In this document: positions 58,122 through 64,000 of the stretch, one piece after another
Position numbering within the stretch: position 1 is the first letter of the stretch
Layout of the letters: every line of letters begins with the position of its first letter
DNA from: Sulfurimonas hydrogeniphila
GTDB lineage: Bacteria > Campylobacterota > Campylobacteria > Campylobacterales > Sulfurimonadaceae
Assembly (NCBI RefSeq): GCF_009068765.1
Contig: NZ_CP035534.1
Coordinates: 434,001 to 498,000, forward strand
Direction of reading: 5' to 3'
DNA: 64,000 nucleotides
The notes under the pieces: generated by a model
Database searches by the model: none
What the model was told of the DNA's origin: nothing
Seen by the model: only the letters and a program-made list of their open reading frames with translations
Position numbers and translations under genes: made by a program

Positions 58122-58745
58122 ATGCACACGCAAAAAGAAGCTTTGATTATCTTAAATTGTAGCAAGATGACTCTATCAAGATATGTGAAAGAGGGTAAAC
58201 TTGAAAGAGTGAAAAATGGAAGACGCACTTATTATGATGAACACGAAGTGGCGGTGCTTGTTAAAGAGATAGAGAACAAAAGAAGCAAATATCGAACAGA
58301 CCTGCCCAAAAGAGAAAAGAAGAGAATAGAGCTACCTGCTGAAGTTAAAGAAGTATGTAGAAATATTGCATCCGCTGATAATTTAACAAAAGTTGGATAT
58401 GAGTATCTTGCAGAAACAACATCATACTTGCAAAAGCTTAATTTGTACGAAGAGTGCGACAAAGAGATAATAGTCTTATATGCTCTATCTGTTCAAATGT
58501 ATCATAAATATTTGCATTTAGCGACAGAGGCACAATGTACTTTTGTTAGCGATACAGGGGCGATTACATTACATCCTTATTTTAAAGTATTGCAACACCA
58601 CGAGAAGATGATGTTAGCTTACGGCGATAGATTAGGACTTAATCCACTTGCAAGACAAAAGCTTGAACTAAAAAAAGACAATCGGACAGAGAAAGAGAAA
58701 CAAGAACAAGAATTAATGGACTCTATTCTGTTTGGAGATGATTAA
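58122..58745 (+). CDS. phage small terminase subunit (P27 type)
   Basis: 207 residues with AAGGAGG before the ATG. An N-terminal helix-turn-helix (ALIILNCSKMTLSRYVKEGK, then RRTYYDEHEVAVLVKEI) is followed by the P27-family helical body, ending DRLGLNPLARQKLELKKD (LGLxPxARxxL is the family signature). The small terminase recognises packaging sites. No large terminase or capsid gene is present, so the element would redirect a helper phage's packaging, as in PICI-type satellites. The 250-bp region after it holds the right arm repeat and attachment site. Confidence 0.8.
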   Translation: MHTQKEALIILNCSKMTLSRYVKEGKLERVKNGRRTYYDEHEVAVLVKEIENKRSKYRTDLPKREKKRIELPAEVKEVCRNIASADNLTKVGYEYLAETTSYLQKLNLYEECDKEIIVLYALSVQMYHKYLHLATEAQCTFVSDTGAITLHPYFKVLQHHEKMMLAYGDRLGLNPLARQKLELKKDNRTEKEKQEQELMDSILFGDD

Positions 58746-58886
58746 TCTTTAAATAATCATAGTAGGTTTGGCAACCTACTACCTACTACACAAAACTACT
58801 CACATATAAATAAAATCCAAGTTATGCTAAAATACACAAATAACTGCTATAAGAAAAAATAAATAAATTTAGTCACATTGATTTTT

Positions 58887-58903
58887 AGGGATAATTTTAG
58901 GGA
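58887..58903 (+). repeat. arm-type repeat, right end of satellite
   Basis: AGGGATAATTTTAGGGA, matching 16 of 17 bases of the copy at 52329-52345. Confidence 0.6.
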
Positions 58904-58965
58904 GTATAATATTTAACAATTAAGAAAACTCCTATAAATAGGCATTATATTAACTTCTTTGGTTT

Positions 58966-58980
58966 CACGTAGGGAGACCA
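58966..58980 (+). other. right attachment core of the satellite island
   Basis: CACGTAGGGAGACCA, identical to the tRNA-Arg 3' end at 52201-52215. It lies 16 bp before the next chromosomal gene; before integration that gene would have followed the tRNA directly. Confidence 0.9.
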
Positions 58981-58996
58981 AAAAAAGGCAAAACTT

Positions 58997-59917
58997 TTGA
59001 AATACTTTTTCTTTGCTTTATTGTTTTTTTTACAACTTCATGGACAAATTACTGCGTATAAAATTACTCCAGACAATACTTTACATGTAACGAAACAAAA
59101 AATAAAAATACTTGATGCAAAAATCTTACATTTTGAGACTAAAAAACGTATTCCTTTTCATGAAATTTCAGACCTTGTGTATGAAAACGGGGTTGTTTAT
59201 TTTGTCAGTGACCAGGGGTATTTATATAAGTTTTTCATAAATATTGACAAAAATAAAATCAACAGTTTGCAATATCTGGATGCTTATGTTTTGAAAAACA
59301 AAAAAGGGAAGAAATTAAAAAAGAAAAAAAGAGATGCGGAAGGTTTGGCACTTTGCAAAGACAGACTGCTGGTATCGTTTGAGAGAAAACAGCGTGTTGT
59401 TTGGTACTCAAAAAACGGATTGAAAATAAAGAAAATAAAAATTCATAAAGATCTGCAAAACAAAAATAATTATGCCAGTAAAAACAAAGGGCTCGAAGCC
59501 GTTACATGTAATGACAAATATGGTGTTGTGACGGCACCGGAACTGCCGCTGAAAAATACAGATGTAAAATATCATACACTTTATACGAAAGATCAAATAT
59601 TTAAATTCAGTGCTGGTGGCAGTATAGTAGGCATGGAGTTTTTTTCAGAAAATACTGTTTTGGTACTGCTGCGTGATTTTAGTTATTTGACACGCAGACG
59701 GGTAACTGCTTTGATGAAAGTATACTTAGATACATGCAGTGAGTTCAGAGTGTGCAAAAGTGAAGTTTTAGCTAAACTTGACTCCTCAAACGGTTGGAAA
59801 CTTGATAATTTTGAAGGCTTGACACATATGTATGCAAACAAATATTTGATGGTCAGTGATGACAATGAGAATATGCTGCAAAAAACACTTTTGGTGCTTT
59901 TTGAAATAAAGCCCTAA
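58997..59917 (+). CDS. secreted esterase-like/phytase-like beta-propeller protein
   Basis: 306 residues from a TTG start. Signal peptide residues 1-17 (FFFALLFFLQLHGQ). ISDLVYENGVVYFVSDQGYL, then RDAEGLALCKDRLLVSFERK, NKGLEAVTCNDKYGVVTAPE and DNFEGLTHMYANKYLMVSDD, are the repeated E-G/E-A strands of the esterase-like activity of phytase family (PF13449). The substrate is unknown. Its promoter region may have been changed by insertion of the satellite just upstream. Confidence 0.8.
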   Translation: MKYFFFALLFFLQLHGQITAYKITPDNTLHVTKQKIKILDAKILHFETKKRIPFHEISDLVYENGVVYFVSDQGYLYKFFINIDKNKINSLQYLDAYVLKNKKGKKLKKKKRDAEGLALCKDRLLVSFERKQRVVWYSKNGLKIKKIKIHKDLQNKNNYASKNKGLEAVTCNDKYGVVTAPELPLKNTDVKYHTLYTKDQIFKFSAGGSIVGMEFFSENTVLVLLRDFSYLTRRRVTALMKVYLDTCSEFRVCKSEVLAKLDSSNGWKLDNFEGLTHMYANKYLMVSDDNENMLQKTLLVLFEIKP

Positions 59918-60654
59918 GTGTTGATTTTATCTTTAATCACTTTTGCAAGTTCACAGCATTGAGTGATTTTTTGCATATAGTTTATATCATTATTGAGTAA
60001 AATTTTTACAAAAGCACTCCCGACTATGACCCCGTCAGCACCTTGCACTTTTTCTTTTGCTGTTTTTTCGTTTACACCGAAACCTACATATACGGGTGTT
60101 TTGGTGTATTTTTTGATAGAGTGCAAAAAAGGCTGCAGATCTTCGGCTTTTCCTGAGCCTGTTATCCCAGTATAAGCAACCATATAGATGAACTTTTGCG
60201 CATCGCTGACAACAGTCTGTATCCTCTCTTCGCTGTCTGTAGGTGCAACAAAAGAGATGTTTGCAATACCGTTGCTTTGAAATAAATCTTTGTATGTCAA
60301 CGCCTCTTCATGGGGAACATCCGGAATAATCAGTCCGTTTATGCCAAGTTCTTTTGCCAAAGGAATGAGATTTTGCATGTTTTGCTGGTAAAAACTGTTG
60401 AAATAACCCATCCAGAGTGTATCTACCTGAGGGGCAATCTCTTTGGAAATTTCAAGCAAATCTTTAAATTTAAATCCAAGTTCAAGTGATTTGTGATTTG
60501 CTTTTTCTATGAGAGGACCATCAGCTACAGGGTCTGAAAAAGGAACACCGAGTTCCAAAGTGTCGACACCGCTTTGTGCAAGGGCGAGACTCAAGTCAAC
60601 TGTAAAAGATTTTTCCGGATAGCCGGATGTTATGTATGCTACTAAGTTTTTCAA
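59914..60654 (-). CDS. trpA: tryptophan synthase alpha subunit
   Basis: 246 residues. DTLELGVPFSDPVADGPLIE carries the catalytic Glu and Asp of TrpA. LIIPDVPHEEALTYKDLFQS, VAYTGITGSGKAEDLQPFLH and PVYVGFGVNEKTAKEKVQGA, then DGVIVGSAFVKI, are the TIM-barrel phosphate-binding strands. It cleaves indole-3-glycerol phosphate to indole and glyceraldehyde-3-phosphate and passes indole to TrpB. It begins one base after the Hpt gene stop, away from the other trp genes. Confidence 0.96.
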   Translation of the reverse strand: MKNLVAYITSGYPEKSFTVDLSLALAQSGVDTLELGVPFSDPVADGPLIEKANHKSLELGFKFKDLLEISKEIAPQVDTLWMGYFNSFYQQNMQNLIPLAKELGINGLIIPDVPHEEALTYKDLFQSNGIANISFVAPTDSEERIQTVVSDAQKFIYMVAYTGITGSGKAEDLQPFLHSIKKYTKTPVYVGFGVNEKTAKEKVQGADGVIVGSAFVKILLNNDINYMQKITQCCELAKVIKDKINT

Positions 60655-60655
60655 A

Positions 60656-61057
60656 TTATTTTTCCAAGTCAGGGATTTTTAATAAGGAGTATTTTATTTT
60701 ACTGAGTTTGTTGTTCTGTCTCAAGTCGTCATTCCAAACAGCAAACATATCACTGATATTTAACAGCCAGTCTGTTGTTTCATCACTGACAGGCGGTTTT
60801 TTTTGACGTAAAGATTCAAGCTCATCTTCAACAAAAGCAGCCAGTTTATTCATTGGTATGATTTTCAAATAACCGCTTGCTGATTTTATATTATGAAATA
60901 CACGAAAAAGTTCATTGACACTTCTTTCGTACATATTGGGTTTTGAAAGGTCAAGAATCATAACTTCCATGCTCTCAACCATCATAGCATAGTGATCCAA
61001 AAACTCATCAATAATTTCAAAATCAAAGTTTTCTTCTAAATCACTTCTTACACCCAT
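60656..61057 (-). CDS. Hpt-domain phosphotransfer protein
   Basis: 133 residues. SVNELFRVFHNIKSASGYLK has the phosphorylatable His in the H-x-x-K-(G/S)-x-S/A form of HPt domains, in a helical bundle (FLDHYAMMVESMEVMILDLS before it, LAAFVEDELESLRQKK after). It probably relays phosphate between a histidine kinase and a response regulator encoded elsewhere. It has AGGAG before the ATG and forms a pair with trpA. Confidence 0.85.
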   Translation of the reverse strand: MGVRSDLEENFDFEIIDEFLDHYAMMVESMEVMILDLSKPNMYERSVNELFRVFHNIKSASGYLKIIPMNKLAAFVEDELESLRQKKPPVSDETTDWLLNISDMFAVWNDDLRQNNKLSKIKYSLLKIPDLEK

Positions 61058-61137
61058 AAAATAATTCTCCTGTATAGTTCAGATTATAGCAATTTTTGGC
61101 TAAAATACATCTATATAATATAATAAAGAGTTTTAAA

Positions 61138-61929
61138 ATGAGTAAAAAATTAACGATAACAGCTATAAAAAAAAGAAAGGGTGAAAAGCCTTTGGTAATG
61201 ATAACGGCCTATGACGCACTCTTTGCAAAACTGCTCGAACCAAGTGCAGATATGATTTTGGTTGGTGACAGTTTAAATATGAGCTTTGCAGGCCGCAATG
61301 ATACAATCAGTACCACATTGGAACAAATGATTTATCACACAAATGCCGTTTGTAAAGGGGCACCAAACAGTTTTGTGATTTGCGATATGCCTTTTGGAAC
61401 CTATACATGTAAAGAAGATGCTTTACATAATGCTATAAAAGTTTTTCAAAAGACACCGGCAGACTGTGTGAAGATAGAAGGCGGAACAGACAAAGCAGAG
61501 ATTATTCAACATTTGACAGATAACGGCATTGCAGTATGTGGACATATAGGACTTTTGCCACAGTCGGTAAGAAGTGAAGGCGGATACAAAGTCAAAGGGA
61601 AAAGTGCTGATGAAAGAGAACAGCTCCTCAAAGATGCCAAGGCAGTTGAAGAAGCAGGTGCCTTTTGTATGGTGATAGAAGGAACAAAAGCCGAGGTTGC
61701 AAAAGAGGTCGCACAGAGTGTGACGATACCGGTTATAGGAATAGGTGCAGGTGCTGATGTAGACGGCCAGGTTTTGGTATTTTCTGATATGTTGGGATTT
61801 TTTGAAGAATTTACTCCAAAATTTGTAAAAAAATATCTTGAGGGGGCTACTCTGGTTAAGAAAGCTTTGCAAGAGTATGCGGATGAGGTTGTGAACCGTA
61901 AATTTCCGACAGAGGAACATATATACTAA
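61138..61929 (+). CDS. panB: 3-methyl-2-oxobutanoate hydroxymethyltransferase
   Basis: 263 residues from the ATG at 61138 (AAGAG eight bases upstream); the frame extends to a TTG at 61096 without a site. [20 protein letters not shown], then [20 protein letters not shown] (magnesium-binding Asp and Ser), [30 protein letters not shown] and [20 protein letters not shown] are the PanB motifs. It makes ketopantoate in pantothenate and coenzyme A synthesis. Its stop overlaps the ruvB start (TAATG). Confidence 0.96.
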   Translation: MSKKLTITAIKKRKGEKPLVMITAYDALFAKLLEPSADMILVGDSLNMSFAGRNDTISTTLEQMIYHTNAVCKGAPNSFVICDMPFGTYTCKEDALHNAIKVFQKTPADCVKIEGGTDKAEIIQHLTDNGIAVCGHIGLLPQSVRSEGGYKVKGKSADEREQLLKDAKAVEEAGAFCMVIEGTKAEVAKEVAQSVTIPVIGIGAGADVDGQVLVFSDMLGFFEEFTPKFVKKYLEGATLVKKALQEYADEVVNRKFPTEEHIY

Positions 61930-62942
61930 TGGAAAGAGTTGTAGATATTGAAACTTTTTCTCTTGAAGAAGAGAGCAGCGAAGTTACATTACGTCCTGAT
62001 GCCTGGAGTGAATATATAGGGCAGGAACAGATTAAAAAGAATCTTGCTGTTTTTATAGAAGCTTCAAAAAAAAGAGATGAAGCACTTGATCATGTTTTGT
62101 TCTACGGACCTCCGGGACTTGGTAAAACAACTTTAGCCTTGATTATCGCCAATGAAATGAATGCGAATATTAAAGTGACAGCCGCACCGATGATAGAAAA
62201 AAGCGGTGATTTGGCAGCAATTCTGACAAACCTGGAAGAGGGGGACATTCTCTTTATCGATGAAATACACAGGCTCTCTCCTGCCGTTGAAGAAATCCTA
62301 TACTCTTCTATGGAAGACTATAGAATAGATATTATCATCGGCAGTGGTCCTGCTGCACAGACGGTCAAGATTGATTTGCCTCGATTTACGCTTATAGGAG
62401 CGACAACACGGGCGGGAATGCTTTCAAATCCATTAAGAGACAGGTTTGGTATGAGTTTTCGCATGAATTTTTACAATCAGGAAGAACTGGCAAAAATCAT
62501 TGTGCAGGCATCGAATAAGCTCGAATGCCAAATCATTCATGAAGCGGCTCTGGAGATTGCAAAAAGAAGTCGTGGAACACCACGTATTGCCCTGCGTCTG
62601 TTGCGTCGCGTGAGAGATTTTGCGGAAGTTGCCGATGAAAAAAATATAAATCATCAGCGTACCCGATATGCATTGGATGAACTGGGCATCAATTCACACG
62701 GTTTTGATGAAATGGATCTGCGTCTGCTGACGCTTTTAGCAAGTGCCAAAGGACGTGCAATGGGGCTGAGCACGATCGCGGCAGCCTTGAGTGAAGATGA
62801 GGGAACGGTAGAAGATGTTTTGGAACCGTATCTGCTTGCAAACGGTTATTTGGAACGGACAGCAAAGGGCAGACGGGCAACACCCGCAACCTACGATGTC
62901 TTAAATATGTCATGTGTAAATGAAGACGGGACACTTTTTTAG
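61929..62942 (+). CDS. ruvB: Holliday junction helicase RuvB
   Basis: 337 residues. [20 protein letters not shown] is the RuvB start, [20 protein letters not shown] the Walker [21 protein letters not shown] the Walker B, and [20 protein letters not shown] sensor 1. The C-terminal DNA-binding domain reads [20 protein letters not shown], then [20 protein letters not shown]. It drives branch migration with RuvA. It is complete and typical, and is coupled to panB and the AI-2E gene. Confidence 0.97.
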   Translation: MERVVDIETFSLEEESSEVTLRPDAWSEYIGQEQIKKNLAVFIEASKKRDEALDHVLFYGPPGLGKTTLALIIANEMNANIKVTAAPMIEKSGDLAAILTNLEEGDILFIDEIHRLSPAVEEILYSSMEDYRIDIIIGSGPAAQTVKIDLPRFTLIGATTRAGMLSNPLRDRFGMSFRMNFYNQEELAKIIVQASNKLECQIIHEAALEIAKRSRGTPRIALRLLRRVRDFAEVADEKNINHQRTRYALDELGINSHGFDEMDLRLLTLLASAKGRAMGLSTIAAALSEDEGTVEDVLEPYLLANGYLERTAKGRRATPATYDVLNMSCVNEDGTLF

Positions 62943-63995
62943 ATGAAATCACAATATTTTATAGCTGTTTTGTTTGCTACATCTTTGTACTGGATGTATC
63001 TTCTGTATGAACCTTTTTTGCTTGTGATGACTATTGCCGCTTTATTGGCAATTTCTACGGCTACGATCAATAACTATTTTGAAGAGTTGTTTTCCTCTCG
63101 TTTGTTGGCGGCATTTGTATCAAGTCTGCTGCTTGCCATGCTCTTTTTTGCACCGCTTGGTTACTTTTTGGCAACACTCACAATCAAGCTGAACAATTTG
63201 GAGCCGAGCAGTTTGCAAAATATAGAACTCTATATAAACGGGCTGATTACCAATCCACCGAAATTTCTGCTCTTTTTAAAACCTTATCTTGCAGATTCTT
63301 TAAAAGGAATAGATATCAACAGTTTGACTACAAATGCTTTACATGTAGCTGCAAAAATTGGAACATTCAGTGCAGGTTTTGTAAAAAATGCTTTTTTGGT
63401 CATTGTTTTTTACTTTTTTGCTTTGTATAACGGTTCTACAATTGTAGAGTTTCTCAAACGTGTTGTCCAGATGTCTGTTGAAGACAGTACTTTACTTGCA
63501 CGGGAACTCTCCGCTGTTATGAGTGTTGTTTTTTATTCCATCATCGCTACGGCAATGTTTGAAGGTGCACTCTTTGGTATAGTAGTCTCTTTTATGGGCT
63601 ATAACGGCCTGCTCTTTGGCATTATGTACGGATTTGCTTCTTTACTTCCTGTTATAGGAGGAATTTTAATGTGGCTTCCGTTTATGATTTATGAATTTTC
63701 GGTAGGACATAATGCAAATGCTGTTTTTATAGCACTCTATTCAATTATTGTGATTTCCATTATAGCAGATACTTTTGTGAAGCCTTTGATAATTAAGGAG
63801 ATAAACAATCGACTGCTCAAAGAGAGTGATGCACAGCTCAACGAACTTGTTATTTTCTTTGCAATTATTGCAGGGCTGACAACTTTCGGATTTTGGGGAA
63901 TGATTTTAGGGCCTGCAATAACAGCTTTTTTTCTTGCAATTTTAAAACTTTTTGAAGCCAGAACGCAAGAGTGTGAAACGAAAAATCAGGTATAA
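62943..63995 (+). CDS. AI-2E family transporter
   Basis: 350 residues with seven or eight membrane segments, e.g. LVMTIAALLAISTATINNYF, LLAAFVSSLLLAMLFFAPLG, and the conserved C-terminal block YGFASLLPVIGGILMWLPFM followed by LVIFFAIIAGLTTFGFWGMI LGP. This is the AI-2E (PF01594) family, including autoinducer-2 exporters and sodium/proton antiporters; the substrate cannot be read. It begins directly after the ruvB stop. Confidence 0.9.
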   Translation: MKSQYFIAVLFATSLYWMYLLYEPFLLVMTIAALLAISTATINNYFEELFSSRLLAAFVSSLLLAMLFFAPLGYFLATLTIKLNNLEPSSLQNIELYINGLITNPPKFLLFLKPYLADSLKGIDINSLTTNALHVAAKIGTFSAGFVKNAFLVIVFYFFALYNGSTIVEFLKRVVQMSVEDSTLLARELSAVMSVVFYSIIATAMFEGALFGIVVSFMGYNGLLFGIMYGFASLLPVIGGILMWLPFMIYEFSVGHNANAVFIALYSIIVISIIADTFVKPLIIKEINNRLLKESDAQLNELVIFFAIIAGLTTFGFWGMILGPAITAFFLAILKLFEARTQECETKNQV

Positions 63996-64000
63996 ATTTC

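Overview
The window looks like AT-rich chromosome of a marine, sulfur-oxidising Campylobacterota bacterium, probably Sulfurimonas or a close relative. The inference rests on low GC, codon use, and the type of genes at the right end (trpA, a phosphotransfer protein, panB, ruvB, an AI-2E family protein). I could run no database search, so species, family names and novelty claims are from reading alone.

Layout. (1) 1-880: a gene end, a small membrane protein and a secreted repeat protein. (2) About 900-49,900: a very large defence and accessory island, nearly all on the minus strand. Its right edge carries a tyrosine integrase and a 3' tRNA fragment (49851-49882); I did not find the left attachment site, which may lie outside the window. 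It holds a ClpX-like ATPase with a leucine-rich-repeat (LRR) partner; an eight-gene operon of unknown genes; a HAD/phosphoribosyltransferase/DprA-like trio; a broken caspase-TPR protein beside a trypsin-like protease; a Fic protein; a type III-A CRISPR-Cas locus with a DarT-DarG toxin-antitoxin pair inserted next to cas1/cas2; a broken reverse transcriptase with a structured RNA leader; a DnaB-like ATPase fused to LRRs with an in-frame stop; two AAA ATPases; an ankyrin/receiver/HEPN operon; a DarT1-NADAR pair; a transpeptidase homologue that lacks its catalytic serine; a second WYL regulator and an AbiE pair. (3) 50,000-51,450: IS30, IS3 and integrase remnants. (4) 52,201-58,980: a compact satellite-like island in tRNA-Arg(CCU), flanked by 15-bp direct repeats, with integrase, excisionase-like protein, Rep-like protein, HNH nuclease and a P27-type small terminase. 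(5) 58,997-64,000: chromosome backbone.

The most striking observation is not a gene. Sixteen promoters scattered over 46 kb, on both strands, share one design: a 14-bp partly dyadic element (about GACAAAATATGTCC, half-sites GACA and TGTC) placed exactly 11 bp (once 12) upstream of a good -10 box (TATAAT, TATACT, TATCAT or TATTAT). They sit before otherwise unrelated defence or toxin genes: the ClpX/LRR pair, HAD/PRTase/DprA, caspase, DarTG plus cas1/cas2, the reverse transcriptase RNA, ankyrin/receiver/HEPN, DarT1-NADAR and a WYL regulator. This looks like an island-wide defence regulon. The WYL regulator at 45843-46808, which has the element in its own promoter, is the best candidate for its regulator; that link is inference.

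Within CRISPR the consequence is specific. The Csm interference genes (cas6-csm1-5-csx1) use another promoter, whereas darT-darG-cas2-cas1-(cas1 N-terminal domain)-cas2 form one tight transcription unit behind the shared element, so spacer acquisition and an ADP-ribosylating toxin pair would be switched together.
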